Assembly (NCBI GenBank): GCA_029582165.1
Contig: CM055871.1
Coordinates: 627,501 to 691,500 of the forward strand
Reading direction: 5' to 3'
Source of the DNA: Portulaca oleracea
Lineage: Eukaryota > Streptophyta > Magnoliopsida > Caryophyllales > Portulacaceae
DNA length: 64,000 bases
The position numbers and the translations under genes were made by a program. Under the pieces are notes generated by a model, which worked only from the letters and a program-made list of their open reading frames with translations, did not search any database and was not told the DNA's origin. Each line of letters begins with the position of its first letter. Position 1 is the stretch's first letter. Below, one piece after another: positions 37,651-49,100 of the stretch.

Positions 37651-37776
37651 AGATCTGGGATTGAATCCTGATTTTAGGATCCATTTTGAAATGGATCCAA
37701 GACGGGATTCTGATTTTAGGATCCATTTTGAAATGGATCCAAGACGGGATTCTGATTTTAGGATCCATTTTGAAAT
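37651..37776. repeat. 42-bp tandem repeat, three copies
   Basis: Units GGATCCAAGACGGGATTCTG followed by ATTTTAGGATCCATTTTG and AAAT. The last two copies are identical and the first is diverged at its start. As 42 is a multiple of three, it produces a repetitive spurious open frame on both strands. Confidence 0.95.
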
Positions 37777-37839
37777 GAATCCGAAATTAGATAATTGTAT
37801 TTTTAACAGGTACCCGGTATTGTTCACCCCTACTTATTT

Positions 37840-38400
37840 GTACGTACTTAGTTTACCAATCTCTACTTATCTCGTTTATCCTACTTTATACTTATCGTTG
37901 AAAAGAATAGGGCACTGAATTTAAAGTGGTCGGTTAAGAGTAGTGTGGACAAAAGGCAGTGGGGGTGGGGTGGGAGAAGTAAGTTTTGGATGGTGATTGT
38001 TGGCGAATGGGGAGTGATGGGAGTAGTGTGAGTGGTATGCTTATGGAGGCCTACCAATAAAATGACATCACACAGAATTGGCTGTTATGGTTTACCTTAG
38101 AATTCAAATATTATAACACTTGAGTAATTAGCAATGGAGAAGGAGAAGAAATGGAGGACATCCTCGTAGAGGAGGGGAGGGTATGGATGGTGGGTTAATC
38201 AATCCTTTGTCCCAAAACCAATGGATCTTTGAATTAAATTCACTTTTGATCCATCTGAGACGTCCCAGATTCATGCATGGATGTGGTTTGCCCAACGACT
38301 TAGCAAAGCTTAGCTAGTCTATTAGGTGGTGAGCCTCTGCTTTAGGACAAGTCCATTGCCCACAAAACAAGAATTACACTCGTGTTTGTCAAGTTGGACC
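37840..38400. other. intergenic, nothing recognised
   Basis: Includes a G-rich purine stretch near 37950-38050 and otherwise unremarkable sequence. Confidence 0.35.
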
Positions 38401-38402
38401 AT

Positions 38403-38570
38403 GCCTGTTCTTTGGATTAGATAAAATGAAGTTTGGATAGATTGGATCGGATTGGATTAGATTGGATAAGTTATGATGTTTTTTTGGGAAATTGTATTTT
38501 TAGAAAGAATTTTTTAGGGGAATTGTGTAAGGTATGGATTGGATTGAATTGGAATGAGTTATAAATTGTG
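38403..38570. mobile_element. MITE, GGATAAGTTATGATG family (second copy)
   Basis: Shares the core GATAAGTTATGATGTTTTTT with 31840-31860. GGATTGGATT-type words flank the core on both sides. Ends are less clear than in the copy at 31.8 kb. Confidence 0.45.
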
Positions 38571-38951
38571 ATTACCTATGGAAATAAGCTACAAAAATCT
38601 TTGTTGCGTGGCTATAAGGCAGGGAGTCCACTATGAGTGGGTGCCACACTATTCTCACAATTGAAAATAAAAATTAAAAAGAATAGAAAAAGCTTGGTTG
38701 TGATAATCACACTTGTAAGATGTCAAGCTAACGATCCGATGTGTGTACCAAAACTAAAGAGCTCCTATCTGATCACGGATCACGGGAGTTCATTGTTGAA
38801 GACGAAAATGAAGATGTCATGACGACAGGCCCCTGGAAGTTTAGGGCAGGGAAAATATAGCCCCAAAAAATTTAGTTTCCTACCTCACTATGCCAACGAC
38901 CCGACTTTAATTCAATGATCCGATCCATTGTCTACCTCTATATTTCATATA

Positions 38952-39212
38952 TAGGGCCCTGTTTTTTTTATATGGTGTCGTGCATTGTGGTATGACAATT
39001 GACCATACTATTCAATATTTTTCTACATTTCACCGCATTTTTCCATAATTATGACAAATATATCGCCTCATTTTTCTCTCTCCTCAATTTTCTCCTCTAC
39101 TTTCACATTTTCTTTCCTCACCTACACTATCTACCAAAACTCATCACAGTTTACCACACTTTTCAATGATTTCACCGCACTGCACCATCACAGCACAAAA
39201 GAACAGGGCCTA
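38952..39212. mobile_element. MITE, GTGGTG-subterminal family
   Basis: Inverted ends TAGGGCCCTGTTTTTTT and AAAAGAACAGGGCCTA. Arms contain GGTGTCGTGCATTGTGGTATG on the left and TTCACCGCACTGCACCATCA on the right. Length 261 bp. Confidence 0.75.
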
Positions 39213-40857
39213 AACAGTATCAATACATTTTTTTTACTTTGTTTTACATAAATCATAATTAGCAAATAAATCTAAATATATTTAAGTATATTTATATATA
39301 AAGAAAGATAAATATTCAAAAAGTATGATATGTTGAAGTATACCTAAAAGATATAATCTTATATGACAGGTTGAGTATACCTGAAATATATAATCCTTCA
39401 TCATAAGATAAGTCATTCTTGCTTTCCATATGATTCTTTCCATATGTTTTTATTGTAAAATTCAATAACTCATTTGTATTTAGTAGATGAGTACGAAAGC
39501 TGCAAAGGTGAAATCATTTGACACCGCAATTCTCAAGAAAAATTGTATGAAAATTGCAATAAATTTTTAAAAGTCAATTTTGATACGTATGTTACAACTT
39601 ACAAAGCAATAATGCGAAAGAATGTAAATACTTTAATTATTTAAATTCTAACAATTTATATGTTTGCCATTAAAATTGAATAATTAAATATTTTTAATTA
39701 GAATAAGATGATGAAAACGGAAATGTGGAATGCCAAACTAGTAGTCCACAGATGCTACAATACAACACCTCCTTATTCTTCTTCGCAATTCCTCTCTCCG
39801 CTTTGTCAATTGTGTGTTCTCTCAAAACTACGAAATGAGATGAATGATTCACTGTATGATTGCCAAGATAAATATAATAGTGTTGAAGTGGATTAGTCTT
39901 GGCTGAATTTGGATAATTACACATTGGATCAACATAGGCCTCAGTCTGCCAAGAGGGTGCAGTAATTGAAACAGATCATTGTTGTTGAATCAATTGAAGA
40001 TGTTGGATAAGTTGGTTCAGTGGATATGGGTATGCATCAAACTCAAGATTCAATTGATCTCATTATTATGGAGCCCGGTCTCCTGAAGAACCAGAACACA
40101 TCTCTGTTTTAGATATTTTTTACATTTTTATTTTTTTTGACCAAATAGTCATCTATTATTGATAATCATGTTTATGTTTTCAAGTGTATGTATATATTTG
40201 GTAATCTTAAAGCGTCAAAACCCAAGTATAGGATAGTAAAACAAGCTAAGAAGATCAAGGGAAGGCTTATCGGGACCGAAAGACTTGTATTTGGTTTTAA
40301 GGACTTGGCATGGGAGTGCTAAGACTTGGCATAACCCAGAGAGACAACGAAAATATGCCAATCAAAGTCACTGTCTTAACTCCTCGGAAATCGCCTCTAG
40401 AGATAGAGAGACTATTAGCTTCACGAATTACTTTTAATTTCTCTCATAAATCACTACATGACAACAAAAAAAATGGATTATATTATTAAAAAGAATCATT
40501 GTGACAATATACTAAAGATACAATAAATTAACTTAAATGATAAATTGAACTTCTACAAACGATACACTGCATTACTGAAAATATATTAAACACTGATCGA
40601 CTAGACGATCAACAAAAAAATGATAGTTAGGAATATAGTGTAGATACATTGTTTTCCATAAAAGATACATCCATAACTTGAAAAAGATTCACCCAATGTA
40701 GATACATTGAGTGAATGTGCACTTCATAATTCAAAAAAAGCACACGATAATAAGAACATTATTATAGATATTAGATAGTAAGGATATATTATTTTGCTAA
40801 AAATTTATATCCAGAATCTATAAATAATAATATAAATAGTTTAGTGAAAATGAACAT
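39213..40857. other. intergenic, no recognised gene
   Basis: AT-rich. A short direct repeat pair (GATATGTTGAAGTATACCT / GACAGGTTGAGTATACCT) lies at 39328-39390. Open frames around 39700-39920 are short, overlap on both strands and show no family signature. Confidence 0.4.
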
Positions 40858-41316
40858 AGGGTGTGTCTAGTGCAAAGGAAAACTGTTTTCTAAGAAAATG
40901 ATTTTCTTAGAAAATGAATTTTCATTAATATTTTCCTGTGTTTGGTACACAGAAAAATAATTTTCTTGGAAAATGATTTTCACATGTTTGACAATAAGGA
41001 GATAGAGATTAAAATACTTGTGTGAAAGAGAGTAGTGGGGAGAGAGAGAAATATTAAAAAGGGTACACGAAAGAGTGGTGGAGAGAGAGAGACTAAAACG
41101 AGTGTAAGATGGAGTGGTGGAGAGAGAGAGAGAGAGTAGGGGAGAGAGGGAGAAAATAGTTTTTCTAGGTTGGAATCAAGAAAATAATTTACAAATAGGT
41201 GGGGAAAAATCATTTTCTTGGAAAATGGTTTTCTCTATTTTCCGGTCACCAAACACCGAAAAATGGAAAAATCATTTTTCAGAAAATAATTTTTATCCCA
41301 ACCAAACACACTCCTA
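40858..41316. mobile_element. snap-back MITE, GTGTTTGG family
   Basis: Left end AGGGTGTGTCTAGTGCAAAGG and right end CCCAACCAAACACACTCCT. Large self-complementary blocks TTTTCTAAGAAAATGATTTT and ATTTTCTTGGAAAAT sit at both ends. A GA-rich tract (41020-41150) fills the centre. Confidence 0.6.
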
Positions 41317-41499
41317 ATTCAGAAAAATCACATGGTAGTTATAAGTATAATATATTAGTAAAGATATATATTCTGTCGTAAAAGATACATTCAGAATCTA
41401 AAAAAGATATAATAAATAATTTGATGCACTGCATACTTCAACAAATAACCCCATGAATAATTACTAGTACAATACATTCCTTGTTCCTCCTCGTGATCT

Positions 41500-42480
41500 A
41501 GACCCTATCTTACAATTCTGTGCAAGGCATGATGGAGAAGAGCTAATCGGCAAAAAGGTGAAGTCCAAAAAGTTTATGATTTTTACAATAGTTATGCCAT
41601 GAGAGTGGGATTTACGTTTGCAAGATAATGTTAGGCTTAGAGCTGATAAATCTAGCATATAATATGAAATGATATTGTTACAACAAGCAAAAGGTGAAGA
41701 ATATGAACAAAAAAAGTGGCAAAAAGGGAAGAGGATGACAAGAGGGCATACATGAAAAGCATATCATACACTGGATGCAAAGCAATGATTCGATTTTCAA
41801 TTGTTCGAAATGGTATTTGGATAATAGTAAACATCATAAAGTCCACAACCATCCTTTTATTGATGCAAAAAAAAGAAAAAAAAATCATCTTTTGAAGTTT
41901 CAGCGAAAAGCTCGGAAATCTCAATTGAAATTATTGAAGCTTATGAAATATTGTGTCATAAAAGTGTCATATATATGTTATGTGATTGCTAAAGGAAGTC
42001 GTGGTTCTCTGAGACTAGAGTTTACAAATAAGAATGTATATAATGCATTATACACTGTTAAAATGAAAGCATTTAAATGGTACTCACATAAGTACTATAG
42101 TTGAAAAGTTGAAACAAAGGAAGATGGAGGATTGCAATTTTGACTACCAACTTGAGCTTGGTAAAAGGTCATGTCTTACGAGCATTTTTTAGAAGGCTGG
42201 CGTAATGAATGAGATCGATTATGATATTTTTTGAGATGTGATTATTCTTAACACCACATGTAGAAACAACAAATACGACATGATTTGTGCTCTGTTTGTC
42301 AGGATGAACCAACACAATAAGAATGTAATGTTTCCATGTGCATTCATTGTGAATGAAAAGACAGAATCATTTATTTGATTATTTAGGACTTTCTTATAAT
42401 CAATGAGAGGAAAGCATCACTAGACTATCATGATCAATCAAGCATCTTCAATTGCAACTATTATCAGAACAGTACTCATA
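41500..42480 (+). pseudogene. FAR1/FRS-MULE transposase-like pseudogene, copy A
   Basis: Fragments of a FAR1-RELATED-type protein in broken frames. FAR1 DNA-binding domain at 41530-41930 (GEELIGKKVKS, RLRADKSSI, then STIQF-like and KVHNHPFIDAKK). MULE transposase domain at 42230-42450 (TTCRNNKYDMICALFVRMN, NVMFPCAFIVNEKTESFI). Internal stops at several points remove function. Such proteins are domesticated or active Mutator transposases. A matching copy lies inverted at 43690-44690. Confidence 0.75.
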
Positions 42481-42973
42481 TATATCCAATGCTAAGGTCA
42501 TGTGTATGGCATATTATTGAAAATTTTAATACTTGCATTAAGATGCTGAAGGGATTTTTCTTTTTTACTATAGAATATTCATATTGGTATATTCATATTG
42601 TTATATTGCTACATCTTACTTAAAAAATTATTCATTGCAAATTTCATCGATGATATACAACAAATTCATATGATTAATTATTGACAATGTAAATTTTAAA
42701 CTCAATTTTTTTTTTAAAAAAAAAAAGAAAACTTTTTACCTTTTATAAAACCTCCAGTATTGGAAAAGGCATGAGTTCGAAATTGAGTAGACATTTTAGG
42801 AAGAGGATTGGGAGAAGAAATTTATGTGAGGGAGAAACGGAAATTTAGGAAGAGAAGAAATTTGTATGGTGAATTCAAGAGAAATGGCTCACCCTTTGTA
42901 CTCTTCAATTTTCTATTGCTGCTATCGAAGGTCTACCCTTCAATTTTGAACTCAAGGGCTTTAGGTTTTTGAC

Positions 42974-43210
42974 TAAGGGTGTGTTTGGTTGGTCAAAAAC
43001 CCTGGGGAAATGGTCAATTTTCCCGGGTTCACTTAATTTCCCCATGTTTGGAAATAGGCTGATTATGGGAAAAATTTTACTATGGTACCATTTCATACAA
43101 TTTCAGGAAAATTTCCTTAGGAGGCTGAAATTTTTCTCATAAATTTTTCCCATAGAAGACTTCCCATAGAAAATTTTTCCTTTTCCTAGAATTTTTACCA
43201 CACTCTCTAA
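42974..43210. mobile_element. snap-back MITE, GTGTTTGGTTGG family
   Basis: Left end CTAAGGGTGTGTTTGGTTGG; the right end near TTACCACACTCTCTAA is weaker. The interior is rich in GGAAAATTTTTCC-like words. It sits between the two inverted FAR1-like copies. Confidence 0.5.
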
Positions 43211-43689
43211 ATTATTTTTAATGAAACATTGTGAATTTTTTTTTTTTTATTGTCAAAAAGTGTGGGGCGGAGGGGGTTGCCCGAATGCAGTGTACAAAAG
43301 ATTCTTTATTATATAGTTTGTGTGAAGGGTTAGGGGATACACGTGCCTAAAAAATAATTTCTTCTCCCAATTCATGAGAGTGTGATTAAAGTTAACTTAT
43401 TCTTAAACCCGAATACCCCAAAGTTCAAAACCTAAGAGTAGACCTCCGATAGCAACGACTGCAAATTGAAGATTATGAACTGTGAGCAATTCCAACAGCA
43501 AATTAACGAGTATGAATAGTAACCAATTCGTCCTAAATTAATCCCATAATTTTTTAAATTTCTAAGGTATGATGTATCAATAGTGCAATATGGAATATTT
43601 TGCAAAACAAAAAAATTATTACCTGCTCTAATGATGATTGAACTCTATCTTTGTATCACAGTGCATCAAAATTCTGCTGAATAATATGG

Positions 43690-44690
43690 ATGTTGTCTCC
43701 CCAACATCCCAATGAGAGTTTTAGAATTTTCAATAATAAGTCATACACATAAACTATGCATTGAATGTAGGAATACTATTCTCATAGCAAATGCAATTGA
43801 AGATGCTTAATTGTTCATGATAATCTTGAGATGCTTTCCTCCCACTGAATACAAGAAAGTCCTAAACAACCAAATAATTGTTCTATCCTTCCCTTCGAAA
43901 TGAACGGAAATTCAAACATTACGTTCCTAATGTAGTGGTTCACTTCGACAAACATAACATAAATCATGTCATATCTGCTGATTCTATATGTGATGTAAAA
44001 AATAAACACATCTCCAAAAAAAAATCATAGTCTCCCTTCAGTATGCTATCCCTTTAAAAAAAATGCTTGTAAGACATAACCCTAACGAGCTCAAGTTGAT
44101 AATCAAAATTGCAATCATCCATCTTCATCAACTTCTCAATTAAAATATTTGCATTAGTGTCATCTAAATGCATCATTTTATCAATGCCCAATGTATTACA
44201 TGCATCCCTATTTATAAACCCTAGTCCTAGAACCACTAGCATCCTTTTTCAATAATCGCATAGCATTTGACACTTTTATGCTATATAAGATTTCATGAAC
44301 TTTATTTGCTAACTTTTTGTTGAGAGTTCAAATGGTGACATTTCTTTGCATCAACAAATAGATGGTTGTAGACCTTATCATGTTTTACCACTATCCAAAT
44401 ATCATCTCGATAAATTGAGAATTGAATCGTTGACTTGCATCTAGAGCTTGTTACACTTTTCATATGATATTTACCTTCTAGTCCTCTTCCACTTTTGTCA
44501 CTTTTTTGTTCAAATTTTTCATTTGTTGCTTGTTGCAACAATATCTTTTCATACTAATGTTAGATTTATCAGCTGTAAGCCCAACATTGTTCATGTGAAT
44601 GCTAAACTCCACTCTCATGGCACAGTATTGTAAAAGATCCAACGCTTCTTCTTCAGGCTTTGCCTTCTGCCCAATCAATTTTTCTTTATC
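43690..44690 (-). pseudogene. FAR1/FRS-MULE transposase-like pseudogene, copy B
   Basis: Minus-strand counterpart of copy A. FAR1 domain at 44690-44302: IGQKAKPEEEALDLLQYCA, VGLTADKSNISMKRYCCNK, SRCKSTIQFSIYRDDIWIV, KVYNHLFVDAKKCHHLNSQQ. Linker around 44260-44050. Transposase domain at 44009-43815 (ITYRISRYDMIYVMFVEVNH, NVMFEFPFISKGRIEQLF). It is better preserved than copy A in the FAR1 domain but also interrupted. Both copies stop being recognisable at about the same point of the transposase domain. Confidence 0.78.
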
Positions 44691-44699
44691 ATGATTTAG

Positions 44700-45190
44700 A
44701 TAAGATTGTAAGACAAACTCAATATAACAAGGAGCTACAAGGAATGCATAGTGCTTGTAATTATCATGTGATTATTTGTTGTACTATGCAGTGCATTTTA
44801 ACTCAATTGTTTATAGTATCTTTTCACATTTTGAATTACATCTTCCGTGTGATAACAATATAACTTTTCTATTTATATTATATTTATAACTACCATGTGA
44901 TCAAATTTTTAGGTGAGTACTACAATTGTAATAGTTAGACATAGCAATAATAGAATGGGGGAGGGGGTAGCTGATTGAGGATGTGTTATGAATCAGACTC
45001 ATTGCTCTTCACAAAACTTAGCTGCTTATGGACATTCAAGACAATAGGTTGTCCTAATGTCCTTACTCCTTACCGAAGTATTTTGTAAGAAGCCCCAAAA
45101 TCAATTCTTCCCAACCCAACCCAACCCAGCCCAGCCTTCTCTCCATCCATCACAAACTCCACTCAACGTAAAAATGCAAATGATATCTTG
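44700..45190. other. intergenic, nothing recognised
   Basis: Plain AT-rich sequence. A short CCCAACCCAACCCAACCCAG run at about 45113 is the only repeat. Confidence 0.4.
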
Positions 45191-45420
45191 TTGACGTGTT
45201 TGGTAGTTTTTTGGGAAAGATTTTCCTAAGAAAAACATTTTCGGGAAAGCCTTTTCCTAGCCTTTCATTGGGAAAATGTTTACTGAGCTTGAGAGAGAAA
45301 TAATAAATCACACATTAAAACTTTCCCATTTATTAAGGACAGCCAAACATGAAAATGTTTGTCAATTTGGAAAAGTTGACTAACTTTTCATGAAAAGTTT
45401 TTCAACCAAACACAACCTAA
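45191..45420. mobile_element. snap-back MITE, GTGTTTGG family
   Basis: Left end GACGTGTTTGGTAGTTTTT and right end TTCAACCAAACACAACCTAA. Complementary blocks are GGGAAAGATTTTCCTAAG on the left and AACTTTTCATGAAAAGTTTT on the right. Confidence 0.6.
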
Positions 45421-46193
45421 GTCTATTGGGAAGGTCTATCCCAGCCATTTCACGCATGCATAGGCTCAAGTACCACATTATTCACTTGGGGCTATTCACT
45501 AGGTGTTTATAACAGTTTGGTCGCTGCTACTACAGTTATGAAAAAGGATCGGAATAAGTCCTTCACAACAGTCTATATCATTGAATCATAGTGGAACATG
45601 GGAATTCAGCCCCTTGAGACTTCTCATTTTAGGTTGGCAGAACATTTCTGCTTCCTTCTATCCGCTGTGTTTATAGGATCACAATCTTCCACAAGACAAT
45701 TTAACAATTTGCTTCATCTACCAACCTTGCACACAGCAATCTAACACTACTAGATAACAATCCACAAAATTGGTCATGTTTTCTCATACCAAGGAATGTA
45801 TTAACTCTTGATTTTGGCAAAGATTTCAATATGTGACACTGTCACATTATTCAAATTATGCCATGAGGAAAGCTGGTTGTACCATGCATGATGGCCAACC
45901 AAAAAGAGAGTTGGATCACAAGTCACAACTGATGTGAGTCTCATGGTTCTCTCTTTTAAGAATCACCCTTCAGCATAATTTTAGGATGCAAACAAGAGCT
46001 CCACTCACTAACTTGTTGTAAACTTGTAACAGATGATCTAGTATTAGAGTATTAGTATGCTTGACATTAACATATTTCGTGCCATGTTCAGTTAATGTAG
46101 ATGGATCAGGTGAAATCAATACCTCCTATGTGTCTAATCCACATGACTTCAGTCCATCCACAACATCTGCCAACGGTCAGCCGCCATGCTACA
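45421..46193 (-). other. 3' flank of SPC24-like gene
   Basis: Downstream of the stop codon. It probably includes the 3' UTR. No further exon or repeat was recognised. Confidence 0.4.
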
Positions 46194-49100
46194 TTAGATA
46201 TGTCCAACCTCCACCTTGTATTCTTGTCCACAACCACATCTGACAACATGCAAGATCCCCTGGAAAAGAGAAAATGTTTACTTGATGCATTCAAACTACT
46301 GAAACAGAAAGTACTGTTTATCTTTTCATAGCCTTATAGATGTCTTCAGTGCACAGAAATCACCAAATTAAGACGGAAAAATTCAGTGTCATGCACTCTA
46401 AAGACCTCCTGATTGTAATTGGAAATTATAGTTCACGTGTACATTTGTAGCCCAAGCTGCAATACTTCACTCGAAATTATAGTTGAACAATATGCATGAC
46501 TTTCATACAATGTCGAGGACATGACAAGTGTTGTGTGGCATAAGATGAAATTTGGAGACATTAGGAAAATGTCATAACAGAGCTGACAAAAACATGTACC
46601 TTCAATTTATCAACCTGGATTTGCAAAGTTTGCAGGTACTCCTCCCCACTCTTCTCAGATACGATAGCTTGGTATTCCTCCTCAAGTTTGACCATGTCCA
46701 TGGTGCATAGCTCTGTCTGTAATAGAGTGTTTAACCTAAGTAAAATAGTCAGCTTGAAAGTTGGAGGAGGAATTTCAAGAGAGATATTACCTTGAGATCA
46801 TGCATATCACTCTTTAGCTCATCAAGAGTTTGCTTCATCTACCACATCAAAATATGTATACAGTAGAACAGAAGAACAAATGTAAAGAATAATATAGAAA
46901 GACGTAAATCAGAAGGTTACCAACGATTGTATGAAGTATTATGAACCCAAAGTCCCACTGGGGACAGGATGATATGAGAACAAGCAAATGCTATATCTGA
47001 TTATGAAGAGCTAATTGTGACGAATAATTCCTCTCAACAACCCCCCCCCCCCCAAATCACTTTCTTTCTGCCCAAACCTTCTCAAATAAATTATAAAAAA
47101 AAAAAAGAAATAAAGAAGAGGGAGAGAGTCCTACAGAAATTGTAAGGATGCACTCAATATATAGAACTAGAGATAAAGATCCCCAAAACATGAATTAGGT
47201 CAACAAATAGGATGCATGGCAGGAAGAACTTTCAACATTAGTTCAAAATAACAACTACCTAATATATAGGAAGCATCATCTTGCCTAAATAAAACCATAG
47301 CACACACATTGGGGGAAAAAAAATAAAAAAAAAATTCTCTCGTGTAGTCTCTCCATTTCCTTTTTATCTGAAGCAAAAAGAGTGCATCAACAAAAAAAAA
47401 AAGTGTAGCATGGGGATCCTTTGCTCTTCAATGGCATCAACACATTGTGGTGAACAAAAAATGGAAATATTAAGGAGTAATCTAAGCTAGTCGAGGTATT
47501 TCAGCAAGACTGGTTTCAGGATAATGCAAAAATAATCAATGCAAAGCCAACCTCACTGTTCTCTGAGACAAGCTTGAGCTTTTGATGGATGATATCATCA
47601 AGCTTAACTTTAGCAGTCTGCAGGTTTTTTAGCAAGAGCTCCTTGTCCCCATCTCCCTAAGAAGTTGAAAGTCCACTGTGAATCAAATGCACACAAATTT
47701 TCTGCAATGAGGATTTGTGGAGGAAATTACATACCATGTTGCAAGCTAGAGACTTTTCCATGCCATGTATCTCTGAGAAATTGATTTGACAAAAACAAGG
47801 GGAAGGCTCACAATTCTGATTTAGAATATAACAAGAAACTGCTAATAATATCCTACAATAAGTTTTACTTTTGATGGGTCCTATTTGGAGTGTGGGTTGA
47901 AGTGCTGATAGTTAGATGCAATCTCGCTGACACACTTTCCATCTTCATATAGATGCGAGTTGCAAGTGATTATCCTCAATTTTCTCCATTAGTTTTCTTT
48001 TTCCATACATTAAGTAGTAAGTAAAATCCAATTTTGATGTCTTTCAAGCAAGACATGAGAGATACAAGCACACACCCTGTCTCCTGTGGTTTCAAAGCTT
48101 TCCAAACATGGTGACATTATGCCAGGTTGTCAGCCTCATCAAATTCATTAGTAGCATGGATTCTAAAATATCATATCCATCAAAAGCAAGCCAACTCAAA
48201 AACTGATACTAAAATGCTATCTTGAGTGACCCTACAAAAGTTCTGAAACTAATAAGTATAGATCATGGTACATGATTGGAATCTTTTTCATTATTTACAT
48301 CCAGTTTTGAACACTTACCACTCATAGGTTCATCTGGATCAGTTTGCACTTTTCCTTCCTCATTTATCTGTATCAGCTACGATAAGCTCAGAGGTACACC
48401 AGTTGTTTTTATACATAGATGTAAATGATGGTTAGAAATTGTCTGAGGAGAATAATATTACAAGTAATACTGTATCTACCAAGGCTATTTTCCCTCATTA
48501 CTTAGTTGGGGGTGTGGAATGCTACTTATTACACAATGTTAGCCTAACTTAGGCTTCATATAGCTTGTCCCCTAAATTAAATCATAGGTTATGTGGCATT
48601 CATCTAACAACTATGACTACTAATCATTCTGAGAAAAAGGCAGGAATGCATTTAGCTGGCTGAACTATCAGAAACGAAGAAACTGATGGAATGCCCCAAG
48701 GAAAGCACAACCAAGTTGACTTCGGTCAAATGTACTTAATGAAGCGGCCTCAAATGCTTATTTAGTAGCTAGCAGACTACACAGTCATACTTAGGCATGA
48801 AATAAGACTACAATGAAAGGTAATGGGACAGTGGAGGTATGAGTGTATGACCAATGACAGACTTAATTACAAGTCAATTTCAATAACCCAATACAATGCA
48901 GCATTTTTACCTCATTGTGGAATTTATTATCCAGCCAGTCCTGTAAACACCAGGACAAAGGATATAGTCAAAATCTTACCAGCATTATTAACAATATTGA
49001 AGACAAAGAAGTCAACCTGATGTTCTTGATATTTGGAACTCAACTCCTCAAGAACCTTGGCATAATATGTACTGGAAGAAAAGAAACAGCACCAATTAGC

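Larger units (their letters stand above)
36987..37831. mobile_element. hAT-type non-autonomous element carrying a nested hAT MITE
   Basis: Exact 8-bp duplication ACTTATTT at 36979-36986 and 37832-37839. Inverted ends CTAAGGGTGAGCAGATAAAT and GGTATTGTTCACCCCT. The interior contains many GGATCC-centred dyads (GTGGATTTGGATCCGGGACT) and a 42-bp tandem repeat. A separate 168-bp hAT MITE was inserted later at 37017. There is no transposase; the open frames here come from the 42-bp repeat. Confidence 0.85.

Noticed and set aside
37568..37918. 116-codon open frame with a repeated peptide
   Set aside because: The repeat is the 42-bp non-coding array inside a hAT element; 42 is a multiple of three, so it stays open in several frames on both strands.
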